From: a virus
DNA: 25,487 nt
IMG/VR virus record: IMGVR_UViG_3300033149_000404
Span: 1-25,487 of that record
Direction: 5' to 3' (one strand)
A program made the translations under genes and the position numbers. Positions 16,001-23,071 of this stretch are shown here, in pieces (positions within the stretch are counted from its first letter, which is position 1; every line of letters starts with the position of its first letter). The notes beneath the pieces are model-generated. The model saw only the letters and a program-made list of their open reading frames with translations. It was not told the origin of the DNA and searched no databases.

Positions 16001-16341
16001 GTTATAAGATAAACGATTTAACACTACCAAGACCCGTGAAGTTTGTTAGAAAACAAATAGAGAGTGGTGCTACGGTGACAACATTAACAGGTGCAACTAA
16101 AAAAGATATAACAAACAGGAAAGAACAATATATTTTACATTTTCAAGCATTAACACAGACAGAGGTTGCTAACATTTTAACTGAGTATAATAAAGAAGAT
16201 ACCGTTGATTTTGAGTCTACAGAGGCTAATTTAGCAATCCCAAGTACAGAGTGCCAAATGGATATTACACAAAGAGAATATAATACTAAAGGTAGCGAAT
16301 ACAGGGAAGACCTGATTATCATATTAACGGAGGTTGTATAG
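15997..16341 (+). CDS. Small distal tail protein, unknown family
   Basis: A 114-residue beta-rich protein (TLPRPVKFVRKQIESGATVTT and QYILHFQALTQTEVANILTE), coupled to the tape measure gene by an ATGA overlap. Proteins immediately after the tape measure usually form the distal tail ring. The size is smaller than a typical Dit protein, so it may be only the ring-forming part or an adaptor. No motif settles it. Confidence 0.55.
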   Translation: MSYKINDLTLPRPVKFVRKQIESGATVTTLTGATKKDITNRKEQYILHFQALTQTEVANILTEYNKEDTVDFESTEANLAIPSTECQMDITQREYNTKGSEYREDLIIILTEVV

Positions 16342-17921
16342 TGTTAGGGTCGGGTAAAAGCTCACTTGCGATATGGACTGCCTTTGATGATGCAGTTACC
16401 TCATACTTCCGTAAGTTAAGGCATAGTTTAAAAATATCTTGGAAACGTGTCAAAGATGACTCTACGGCATTTGCTATAGTAGGTTCATCCGTTGTTGGTG
16501 GTATTGATATGGTACAAGGTCAAGAAACCGCTGTTACAGAGCCTGACTTATATACATATTATGACGAGACAGAAAACGTTGTAAGAATAGAGTATGACCG
16601 TCAATTGATAGAGCCTTTTGGTGGTATATCAATGGCTTTAATGGACATTGTATTAGATAATTCTGACTTAAGGTTTACTCCTGATTATAATGGAACTATT
16701 GGTACGGCTCTCATTCCTAATAGACCAATAAATGCACATATAGGGCTTGAACTTTTAGGAAGGGGAGTGACTATACCTGTATTTAAAGGATTGACAAGAA
16801 CTCCCAAAGAACATAAATCTAATAGAACTGTTGGTATTAACTGTTTAGATTACACGAAGTATTTAGACGAATATACTTTAGACGCTGGTACTTATACAAA
16901 TAAAAGAAGTGATGAGATTATTGAGGATATATTAACTAATGTAGGTTTCGGTTCAACGCAGTTTGATTTAGATACAGGTTTAAATACGATAGGGTTTGCT
17001 TGGTTTGATAAGGATAAAACCGCTGGAGCTAGAATAAGGCAAGTTTGTGAAGCAGAACAAGCTATGTTTTATCAAGATGAGGAGGGTATTTTAAGATTTG
17101 AGACTAGACGAGCACCTCAACTATCTCCTTATAACGTAAAAGTTTGGGATATAGACCCTTCAGATATTATTTTATGGGAAGATGATGAGTCTAGTGTGAT
17201 TGTAAATAAATGTATAGTTAAGGCAAATCCTAGAGAAGTTCAATCTTTACAGGTTATATGGACAGATGCACAAGAAGAGGAGATACTAGGAGGAGAAAGT
17301 ATTACAATTTGGGCTAACTTTGAAAATCCCGCATCCTCAATTACAACGCCTGTTGGTACAACCGATTATACGGCTTATACTGGGAGTGGTGGTACAGGTT
17401 CGGATATAACATCGGATATTTCTATTGATATAAGTAAATTTGCTAATGACGCTAAACTTGTTATAACAAATAATAACGCAAGTAAAGCTTATATCAACTT
17501 TTTACAATTAAGGGGAAAACCAGCTATAGTTGTGGGTGAAATATTAGAGGTATATGAGGATACAGACTCCATTAACAAGTATGGTGAAAGTCAGTTAACA
17601 GTTCAAAATAATTTAATAGATACATCTTCTTTCGCTGCATATTTAGCTAAAGTTACTGTTTATAAGTATTCTAACCCTGTCAGAAAGATTAGACTTACAG
17701 TTCAAGGTTTACCACAGATTCAACTGATGGATAAAGTTCAGGTTACAGACCAAGATTTAGATACTTCTACTGATTACCGTGTTATGAGAATACAAGGTAA
17801 TTTATCTGGTGGTGTATTTACACAAACATTGTATTTAAGGGAAGTAACTGCATTTGAAAGTGAAGTGTGGGCTACGATTGGAACATCTGTAATAGATGGA
17901 ACTAATATTATTGGACTATAA
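16341..17921 (+). CDS. Tail hub / baseplate protein (putative)
   Basis: A 526-residue protein starting with GTG in a one-base overlap with the previous stop; GGAGG lies about 9 nt upstream. The N-terminal 130 residues are beta-rich (ENVVRIEYDRQL, GISMALMDIVLDNSDLRFTPDYNGTIG), followed by a domain with NVGFGSTQFDLDTGLN and a region about 205-300 (GARIRQVCEAEQAMFYQDEEGILRF, here named only by its pattern of hub-like residues). Near 440-510 a beta domain recalls tail hub (gpJ/Tal-like) proteins. Position after tape measure and a small tail protein fits a hub that holds the fibres. No lytic motif is visible. Confidence 0.6.
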   Translation: MLGSGKSSLAIWTAFDDAVTSYFRKLRHSLKISWKRVKDDSTAFAIVGSSVVGGIDMVQGQETAVTEPDLYTYYDETENVVRIEYDRQLIEPFGGISMALMDIVLDNSDLRFTPDYNGTIGTALIPNRPINAHIGLELLGRGVTIPVFKGLTRTPKEHKSNRTVGINCLDYTKYLDEYTLDAGTYTNKRSDEIIEDILTNVGFGSTQFDLDTGLNTIGFAWFDKDKTAGARIRQVCEAEQAMFYQDEEGILRFETRRAPQLSPYNVKVWDIDPSDIILWEDDESSVIVNKCIVKANPREVQSLQVIWTDAQEEEILGGESITIWANFENPASSITTPVGTTDYTAYTGSGGTGSDITSDISIDISKFANDAKLVITNNNASKAYINFLQLRGKPAIVVGEILEVYEDTDSINKYGESQLTVQNNLIDTSSFAAYLAKVTVYKYSNPVRKIRLTVQGLPQIQLMDKVQVTDQDLDTSTDYRVMRIQGNLSGGVFTQTLYLREVTAFESEVWATIGTSVIDGTNIIGL

Positions 17922-17934
17922 AATGTGGTATAAT
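17921..17934 (+). promoter_or_regulatory. Promoter-like repeat of the portal promoter core
   Basis: AAATGTGG-TATAAT (17921-17934) repeats 903/904-916 before the portal gene, including the extended -10 TGG. No good -35 box is found at 17-18 nt. It begins at the stop codon of the tail hub gene. The shared leader pattern downstream makes a functional promoter more likely than the single box would. Confidence 0.6.
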
Positions 17935-17944
17935 TATAATACAG

Positions 17945-17971
17945 ACGCAGATTTAACCCTGCGTTATTTTT
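17945..17971 (+). promoter_or_regulatory. Leader hairpin plus U-rich tract abutting the 17972 start
   Basis: ACGCAG (17945-17950) pairs perfectly with CTGCGT (17959-17964) around an 8-nt loop; TATTTTT then runs straight into the ATG. The stem sequence matches that before the portal gene while the loop differs, which suggests the stem itself is conserved. No Shine-Dalgarno is present. Confidence 0.6.
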
Positions 17972-18472
17972 ATGGCTAAAAAGATTTTAAGAAAAGTGTG
18001 TGCCTCTAAAGGCTCAAAGAAACAAAGAATAGTGTCCTTGCTACCGATTGATAGAGCAGGTTGTAAGTGTCAGGAGGATATAGTAGAGATGAAGAAGAAG
18101 TTAGAGGTTGTTATGTACACTTGCCCTAAAAGTAAGGAAAAAGGGATGAAGAAATATCTTATAACCTGTGGTGAATGTGGAGCAGATATAGCCTATATTT
18201 ACGCAAAAGATGAAAATCTCTCTGATTGGTGTGATTTACACTATATAACAGAAAATACAGGGAAAGAGTGGAAGGGATGTATGGCGGTTAATATATCTCC
18301 TGTTGATGGGAGGTTGGGTTTTGAATGTACTTGTGGTAATGACACAAGGGATTTTAGAACTAATACTACAATGCCTTCCAAACTAGCTTTAGAAATAGCA
18401 AAGGAAAATTTAATTGGTAGGGAATTCGGTAAAAGGAATTCCAAATTTAAGACAAAAGAGGTCAAAAAATGA
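17972..18472 (+). CDS. Cysteine-rich putative zinc-binding protein in the tail operon
   Basis: A 166-residue basic protein with several cysteine pairs: CKC near residues 31-33, CGECG near 66-70, and CTCGND near 118-123, plus C11, C50, C91 and C106. This suggests one or two zinc-bound knuckles. It has no signal peptide. It is preceded by its own promoter and leader hairpin, and it overlaps the next gene by 4 nt. A cytoplasmic zinc protein between the tail hub and fibre genes is unusual; it may be a regulator, assembly factor or minor virion protein. I do not recognise a named family. Confidence 0.6.
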   Translation: MAKKILRKVCASKGSKKQRIVSLLPIDRAGCKCQEDIVEMKKKLEVVMYTCPKSKEKGMKKYLITCGECGADIAYIYAKDENLSDWCDLHYITENTGKEWKGCMAVNISPVDGRLGFECTCGNDTRDFRTNTTMPSKLALEIAKENLIGREFGKRNSKFKTKEVKK

Positions 18473-18513
18473 GTGCAAATCTAGGAAGTACAACTTATAC
18501 ATCTGTCACTTGG
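18469..18513 (+). repeat. 45-nt direct repeat, copy 1
   Basis: The first 45 nt of this gene are identical to the first 45 nt of the gene at 19055, including synonymous positions, while the following sequence diverges. This points to recent duplication or gene conversion at the 5' end. Confidence 0.9.
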
Positions 18514-19029
18514 GCAGCAGGTGATATTATTACAGAAGCCAAAATGGACAATATGGTAGCAAATGACCAGGCTTATGATTCTCATGAGGCTCAAGGGATT
18601 ACTTTAGCCAACAATAAATCGTTAGGCGCTAGAGACGTAGGAGACAGTAATTACTTAAATTTAGTTAAGCTTACTGCTGCAGATAAAATAGAAATAGGTG
18701 ATTCTGGTATAGCTGGGGTTGATGTAATAAATGCTGTAGAAATTAGGAACAATGGTACAGAAGACGGAGTTAGAATAGACCAAAACGGAGATGGAGTAGC
18801 ACTATTTATTGACTCAGAATGTGCAGATGGTAGTAGTTTAATTACAATGGCTTCTGCTGGTACTAGCCCACTTCAGAGTGCATTTACTAGAGTTGATGCT
18901 GTAACTGGAAATATTGCACTACAACTAGGAGGTTCGTGGATATGGGTAGATGCAACTGGTGACTTGAGGATAGCTACCTCAAAACCAGGAAGTGATACAG
19001 CAGGTGTCGTAGTAGGAACACAAAGTTAG
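18469..19029 (+). CDS. Tail fibre-type protein, paralogue A
   Basis: A 186-residue protein whose N-terminal 40 residues (MSANLGSTTYTSVTW, then AGDIITEAKMDNMVANDQAYDSH) are nearly the same as in the next gene. The C-terminal part is a repetitive beta-rich region (VEIRNNGTEDGVRIDQNGDG, ASAGTSPLQSAFTRVDAVTG) typical of trimeric phage fibre shafts. The shared N-terminus probably attaches to the virion while the C-terminus diverges for binding. It is coupled to the Cys-rich gene by an ATGA overlap. Confidence 0.65.
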   Translation: MSANLGSTTYTSVTWAAGDIITEAKMDNMVANDQAYDSHEAQGITLANNKSLGARDVGDSNYLNLVKLTAADKIEIGDSGIAGVDVINAVEIRNNGTEDGVRIDQNGDGVALFIDSECADGSSLITMASAGTSPLQSAFTRVDAVTGNIALQLGGSWIWVDATGDLRIATSKPGSDTAGVVVGTQS

Positions 19030-19054
19030 TATGTAAAAATTTGAAGGAAATTAA

Positions 19055-19099
19055 ATGAGTGCAAATCTAGGAAGTACAACTTATACATCTGTCACTTGG
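19055..19099 (+). repeat. 45-nt direct repeat, copy 2
   Basis: This is the second copy of the repeat at 18469-18513. Homology continues at lower identity for about 80 nt more. Confidence 0.9.
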
Positions 19100-19642
19100 A
19101 CGGCTGGTGATACTATTACAGAAGCTAAATTAGATAGTATGGTAGCGAATGACCAAGCATATGATAGCCATCAGGCTGAGGGAATTCTTTTGGATAATAA
19201 TAAATCATTTGCAGGCAGAAATGCAGGAGATACAGCGTCGAGAAACTTAATTAAACAAAATGCTGATGATGATGTAGAAATAGGAGATACAGGTAATTCA
19301 AGTTCTCATATAAAAGCTGTTCAAGGAAGTTATCAGGATATAGTTACTGCATCAGATGGTGCTACAGTAACATTTGATTTAGCAGATGGAAATGTTCAAC
19401 AAGTAACGCTAGGTGGAAATAGAACTTTAGCTTTAAGTAATGTAGCTGTAGGACAGAGATTTGTTATAAGACTTATTCAAGATGGTACGGGTTCAAGAAC
19501 TGTCACATGGTTTACAACGATTAAATGGGTAGGAGGGTCAGCACCTACTTTAACCACAACTGCTTCAAAAATAGATGTATTTGGTTTTATATGTACCTCG
19601 GCAGGAAATTATGAGGGTTATATAATAGGACAGAATATATAA
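19055..19642 (+). CDS. Tail fibre-type protein, paralogue B
   Basis: A 195-residue paralogue of the preceding protein. The N-terminal segment is conserved (SANLGSTTYTSVTW, TEAKLDSMVANDQAYDSHQA). The C-terminus differs: VTFDLADGNVQQVTLGGNRTLALSNV and QDGTGSRTVTWFTTIKWVGG resemble a small beta-sandwich seen in many phage receptor-binding or fibre proteins. GAAGGAA lies upstream of the ATG. The stop shares one base with the LamG gene start. Confidence 0.68.
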   Translation: MSANLGSTTYTSVTWTAGDTITEAKLDSMVANDQAYDSHQAEGILLDNNKSFAGRNAGDTASRNLIKQNADDDVEIGDTGNSSSHIKAVQGSYQDIVTASDGATVTFDLADGNVQQVTLGGNRTLALSNVAVGQRFVIRLIQDGTGSRTVTWFTTIKWVGGSAPTLTTTASKIDVFGFICTSAGNYEGYIIGQNI

Positions 19643-20301
19643 TGGCTGTTTTTGATACTATTTCAGGACATCCTAACCTACAAGGTTATTGGAGATTTGA
19701 TGGTGATTTTGTTGATAGTGGTCCTAATGGTTATAACCTATCTACTACAGGTACTATAAATGATGTAACAGGAGCTTTTGGAGGTGCTAAAGATTTTGTA
19801 CCTAATGCTAAAGCATATAATAGTGCGGCTAATTGTAATATTACAGGTAGTCAAACTTGGATTGCTTGGGTTAAACCAGACTTGGCAAATAATGGTGCAA
19901 TAATAGGATTAAGAGCAAGTGGTGGTGGAAATGAGAGGATATTAGATGTTGATTCTGGTGGGGTACATTATCTTTTAGATAATTTATCACCAAGAGAATT
20001 TACTCATAGCTATGCATGGGATATTTCTAACTATCAAATGGTAGTTATGGTTTATGATTCTGGTGCTAATAAAGTAAAGACATATATAAACGGCTCTTTA
20101 ATTAACACAGAATCTGTTACAGGTTCTTTAGCGGTAATAAGTTCAAATTTTACAATAGGTGCAAATGGAGATAACAATGCAAGATATTTTAACGGAAAAA
20201 TAGATGAGGTAGCAATTTTGAATACGGCGTTATCATCGGGAGAGATTCAACAAATTTATCTTGGTGCTTCAGCAGGATTCATGTTTCAAGAGGATTTATG
20301 A
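19642..20301 (+). CDS. LamG / concanavalin-like lectin-fold protein
   Basis: A 219-residue protein that is essentially one LamG-like jelly-roll domain: LQGYWRFDGDFVDSGPNGYNL (about 13-33, quoted in part), ITGSQTWIAWVKPD, a VYDSGANKVKTYINGSLINT strand pair, FTIGANGD and FNGKIDEVAILNTALSSGEIQQIY (the typical ending). Such domains bind carbohydrates or proteins; in phages they are common in receptor-binding proteins. It follows the two fibre paralogues and overlaps the XhlA-like gene by 4 nt. There is no signal peptide, as expected for a virion protein. Confidence 0.85.
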   Translation: MAVFDTISGHPNLQGYWRFDGDFVDSGPNGYNLSTTGTINDVTGAFGGAKDFVPNAKAYNSAANCNITGSQTWIAWVKPDLANNGAIIGLRASGGGNERILDVDSGGVHYLLDNLSPREFTHSYAWDISNYQMVVMVYDSGANKVKTYINGSLINTESVTGSLAVISSNFTIGANGDNNARYFNGKIDEVAILNTALSSGEIQQIYLGASAGFMFQEDL

Positions 20302-20549
20302 AAAGAACACTTACAGAAAGAGTAACAACTTTAGAAGCTATCATACCTACTATATGTGATGATATAAATGATATCAAAACTAACCATATTGCTCATATAC
20401 AGAGTGATATACAAGGAATGAGTAAGTGTGTGAGTTCTATGAAGAGGGATAGTGCGGAAGTCAAAACAGACGTTGCTTGGTTAAAGAGGTTTTTTTGGAT
20501 TGTAGCAACAACAAGTTTGGGAAGTTTACTTACAAACTTATTAAGATAA
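20298..20549 (+). CDS. XhlA-like lysis accessory protein
   Basis: An 83-residue protein with a heptad-patterned N-terminal part (residues 1-62, RVTTLEAIIPTICDDINDIK) and one C-terminal membrane segment (about 66-82, FFWIVATTSLGSLLTNLL). This layout is that of haemolysin XhlA-type proteins that sit beside holin and endolysin genes. It overlaps the LamG gene by 4 nt and is followed by the endolysin gene. Confidence 0.75.
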   Translation: MKRTLTERVTTLEAIIPTICDDINDIKTNHIAHIQSDIQGMSKCVSSMKRDSAEVKTDVAWLKRFFWIVATTSLGSLLTNLLR

Positions 20550-20558
20550 AAAATAATT

Positions 20559-21287
20559 ATGGCAATAAAATTAAGAAAGAATTTATTTGAAGGAAATGGA
20601 TATCTTACACAAAGATTTGGAGAACACCCAGAGTGGTATGGGGTGTATGGTCTTTTGGGTCATAATGGTATTGATTATGGCATTCCTACTGGTCGTGAGC
20701 TTTATTCGTGCATATATGGAGTGTGTACTGAACGAGCTTATGATGAGAATGGTTATGGAAATTATGTGAAGATAGAAAATGATGAGTGTGGAGTTATATA
20801 TGCACATTTAAAGGAGTTTAAGGTCAAGGTTGGAGATAAAATCGCAGCAGGGACGATTCTGGGGCTTTCTGACAATACAGGAAACTCTACTGGACCCCAC
20901 CTGCATTTTGGTGTGTTTCCAAAGCCTAGAGATAGAACTAATGGGTATGCTGGGTATATTGACCCACTAGGTAAAGATATTGAGTGGGTGGATGTATTGG
21001 AAGACCCTTTTTTAAAAGTTGAAATTGAGGAGCTAGAACAAAAGATAGAGGAATTAAAGGAAAGTGTTAACTATTATAAGGAAGGTAGGAACGAGGCTTT
21101 AAGAGATGCTAATAACAAACAAAAAGAATTAGATAAAATTGGTGGTAAACTAGATAAGGCAAACAAGAAGATAAAAGAACTGGAAAAAAGGATTAAAGAG
21201 CTTACGGCATCTAGTAATTACACAATACAGGAACATATAAATGCAATTATTAAAATTATTTTAGATAAATTTATGAAGGGGGTGTAA
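20559..21287 (+). CDS. Endolysin: M23 (LytM-type) metallopeptidase with coiled-coil tail
   Basis: A 242-residue cell-wall endopeptidase. The M23 zinc site is complete: HNGIDYG (H35, D39), YAHL (H83) and PHLHFG (H114, H116). Domain span is about residues 8-135, cutting peptide cross-links in peptidoglycan. Instead of a usual wall-binding domain, residues about 153-225 form a long Glu/Lys coiled coil, which may oligomerise or tether the enzyme. No signal peptide is present, so release through the holin encoded next door fits. The ATG at 20559 is preceded only by A-rich sequence without a Shine-Dalgarno. Confidence 0.9.
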   Translation: MAIKLRKNLFEGNGYLTQRFGEHPEWYGVYGLLGHNGIDYGIPTGRELYSCIYGVCTERAYDENGYGNYVKIENDECGVIYAHLKEFKVKVGDKIAAGTILGLSDNTGNSTGPHLHFGVFPKPRDRTNGYAGYIDPLGKDIEWVDVLEDPFLKVEIEELEQKIEELKESVNYYKEGRNEALRDANNKQKELDKIGGKLDKANKKIKELEKRIKELTASSNYTIQEHINAIIKIILDKFMKGV

Positions 21288-21291
21288 ACAA

Positions 21292-21501
21292 ATGCTAGAA
21301 AAGATAAAAGAATTTATAAATAAACTACCTAAAGAGGTAAAAGTTTCGATTTATATCTTACTCTCTTTTGGTATAGGAGAACTTATTAAATACCTGACAC
21401 CATTAGAACTTGATAGTGCCGTTCTCACAGGAGTTGTAAACGTAGCATTAGTATTTTTAGCTCAATTAAAGGCTAGATTAGACACTTTAAGAAAGAGGTA
21501 A
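21292..21501 (+). CDS. Holin (putative)
   Basis: A 69-residue membrane protein with an amphipathic N-terminus (LEKIKEFINKLPKEVK), two membrane segments (about 17-34 and 43-59), and a basic C-terminal tail (KARLDTLRKR). This matches small two-helix phage holins. It starts five bases after the endolysin gene, with GAAGGGGGTG just upstream as ribosome-binding site. A terminator follows, closing the lysis operon. Confidence 0.8.
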   Translation: MLEKIKEFINKLPKEVKVSIYILLSFGIGELIKYLTPLELDSAVLTGVVNVALVFLAQLKARLDTLRKR

Positions 21502-21515
21502 ACTTTGGAAGCGGG

Positions 21516-21547
21516 GGTTTTACTTCAGGCAGTAAAGCCTCTTTTTT
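21516..21547 (+). terminator. Intrinsic terminator after the lysis cassette
   Basis: GGTTTTACT (21516-21524) pairs with AGTAAAGCC (21531-21539), 9 bp with one G-U pair around TCAGGC; TC and six T residues follow (21542-21547). It lies 15 nt after the holin stop and ends the late transcription unit. Confidence 0.85.
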
Positions 21548-21594
21548 AGGGTTTAAAATGAAAACCCGTCAAAAAATAATAGAGGAGGTACACA

Positions 21595-21771
21595 ATGTTA
21601 CAGGAGGTAATAAATGAGCTATACAGGCTTTACAGATTGCGGGACGAGGGCAAGAAAGTTGATACCCTCATTGAAAGGCTCAATGAACTTCTCAAGGAAT
21701 ACTGCATGCTTTATGAACAGGAACAGATGGATGCAAAAAAGACAAATGAGAAGAATAACGAGAACAGGTAA
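21595..21771 (+). CDS. Small 58-aa helical protein
   Basis: The ORF starts after a strong AGAGGAGGT placed about 6 nt before the ATG, and encodes a highly charged, fully helical peptide (MLQEVINELYRLYRLRDEGK, then LIERLNELLKEYCMLYEQEQ). It ends 41 nt before the phosphoesterase start. Codon endings here (CTC, ACC, GGC, TGC) are more GC-rich than in the tail genes, as in the next gene. Function unknown. Confidence 0.72.
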   Translation: MLQEVINELYRLYRLRDEGKKVDTLIERLNELLKEYCMLYEQEQMDAKKTNEKNNENR

Positions 21772-21812
21772 GAAAGGAAAGACATACTAGAAAGATGTTA
21801 AAGGAGGTTAAA

Positions 21813-22841
21813 ATGTCCAAGAGCCTTGCTTTGAAGAACGTTGAAAATCCAGAGAAAATTATTAAACGCCTAAAGGCACAAGGAAGGAAGTATGAACGCA
21901 TCATTAAGCAATACGAAGATGAGGGAAGTCTGACGGATAAAATTATCAGCGTGGTAACAGACTCAATAGAAAGTATCCCACCTATCAAATTGCCTAAAGT
22001 TCGTGTTTATGAAGATGCTCAACAAGAGGAAGTGGCGGTACTTTTATTGTCTGACATCCACATTGGTAAACAAACTAAGTCCTACAACCATAAAGTCTTT
22101 GTAAAAAGACTTGAGGTTCTTCAAAATTCAATGATGAGTATTGTTGAAGCACATCGAAGCATAAGACCTATTAGAAAGTTGGTCATTGTTATGAATGGGG
22201 ACATTATAGATGCTGAAAGTGTCTATCCCTCTCAAGCAATAGACCACATCTCAGCCAAAATTATAGACCAGATATTTAGTATTGGTCTGCCAAAGCTGAC
22301 GGAGTTTTTGTACTTCTGTTTGGAAAACTTTGAGGAAGTAGAATGTTACTGCCAAAAAGGAAACCACGGAAGGTTAAACGCTTCTAAATGGTCAAGTTCA
22401 AAATCAACAAACTGGGACTTCGTAATGTATAAGTCTCTTGAAGCTGCAACTAAATTGCAACCCAGAATTAAGTGGCACATCAATACGAAAGACTGGAAGT
22501 CTATGTTCAAAATACAAGGGCATGGATTTTTAGCTTGTCATGGAGATATGATAAGAATGTACTACTCATTACCAGATTATGGTTTCAGTAGACAGTCTTT
22601 AAGATGGGCAAACGCTTACCGTAATAAAATGAAGCTAACCCACTTTTTATTTAGCCACTTTCACTCAATCAATACAGGTAAACGCTTCAACGACATTGTA
22701 TATTATTGCAATGGGAGTTTCGTAACTGACGACCCTTTTGGCGAAGAACACCTCGGCGTAGCTTCTGTTCCCGAACAACTATTCTTTTTCGTACATAAGA
22801 AGTTCGGAGTTACAGGAAGATATCCTATCTCTCTGGTATAG
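21813..22841 (+). CDS. Calcineurin-like metallophosphoesterase
   Basis: A 342-residue phosphoesterase with a complete set of metal-binding motifs: SDIHIG (D81, H83), NGDIID (D130), KGNHGR (N184, H185), ACHGD (H243) and FSHFHS (H282, H284). The motif order is that of the SbcD/Mre11-type superfamily, but no nuclease capping domain is identifiable. The start is the ATG at 21813, which has AAGGAGGT 5-6 nt upstream; an earlier in-frame ATG at 21795 would include that site. The N-terminal 70 residues are helical and family-specific. A hairpin terminator follows. The third-position base use looks richer in G and C than in flanking genes. Substrate unknown: DNA, nucleotide or phosphoprotein are possible. 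Confidence 0.88.
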   Translation: MSKSLALKNVENPEKIIKRLKAQGRKYERIIKQYEDEGSLTDKIISVVTDSIESIPPIKLPKVRVYEDAQQEEVAVLLLSDIHIGKQTKSYNHKVFVKRLEVLQNSMMSIVEAHRSIRPIRKLVIVMNGDIIDAESVYPSQAIDHISAKIIDQIFSIGLPKLTEFLYFCLENFEEVECYCQKGNHGRLNASKWSSSKSTNWDFVMYKSLEAATKLQPRIKWHINTKDWKSMFKIQGHGFLACHGDMIRMYYSLPDYGFSRQSLRWANAYRNKMKLTHFLFSHFHSINTGKRFNDIVYYCNGSFVTDDPFGEEHLGVASVPEQLFFFVHKKFGVTGRYPISLV

Positions 22842-22861
22842 AAAGGAGGTGGTCAATCTCT

Positions 22862-22892
22862 AGCCCTGTTAATAACCTAGCAGGGCTTTTTT
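22862..22892 (+). terminator. Intrinsic terminator after the phosphoesterase gene
   Basis: AGCCCTG (22862-22868) pairs with CAGGGCT (22881-22887) and is followed by Ts. Just before it, GAAAGGAGGTGG (22842-22853) is a perfect Shine-Dalgarno right after the stop, but no start codon follows at useful distance; it may be a remnant of a lost gene. Confidence 0.82.
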
Positions 22893-23042
22893 CTATGCTA
22901 TAATTTAGATGGTATATCAGGGGGTATATTATGTCTCAACGAATTATATATATATGGTGAGTTAAGCCGCCTGTGAACCTATGCCTCTGCTTTTTTGCTG
23001 GGGCATATTTAATCCATAAATAAAAAAGAGCCAAGAAAAATC
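22893..23042 (+). promoter_or_regulatory. Non-coding regulatory stretch: extended -10, 9-codon ORF, U-loop hairpin
   Basis: TGC-TATAAT (22896-22904) is an extended -10 without a clear -35. Next, AGGGGG precedes ATG TCT... at 22931, a nine-codon ORF (MSQRIIYIW, stop at 22958-22960). Then ATGCCTCTGC (22981-22990) pairs with GCTGGGGCAT (22997-23006) across six Ts, with one mismatch and one G-U pair. This order (promoter, short ORF with late Trp, hairpin) recalls a leader-peptide arrangement, but no downstream terminator partner is evident. From 22842 to 23153 I see no larger gene. Confidence 0.4.
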
Positions 23043-23050
23043 TTGACTCT
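23022..23050 (-). terminator. Minus-strand intrinsic terminator
   Basis: Read on the minus strand, AGAGTCAAGA (23050-23041) pairs with TCTTGGCTCT (23036-23027) around a 4-nt T loop and runs into TTTTT. The single G-U pair exists only in minus-strand RNA; on the plus strand it is a C-A mismatch, so the element is built for leftward transcription. No minus-strand gene is seen to its right in the window. Confidence 0.6.
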
Positions 23051-23071
23051 AATTTAAATGTGAGTTATAAT
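23043..23071 (+). promoter_or_regulatory. Sigma70-type promoter for the YopX-like gene
   Basis: TTGACT (23043-23048) is separated by 17 nt from a perfect TATAAT (23066-23071). The -35 box lies inside the arm of the minus-strand terminator. The start site should be near 23078-23080. Confidence 0.75.

Noticed and set aside
21558-21617. 19-codon ORF starting ATGAAAACCCGT
   Set aside because: It lacks a ribosome-binding site, overlaps the start of the well-supported 58-aa gene and lies next to the terminator.
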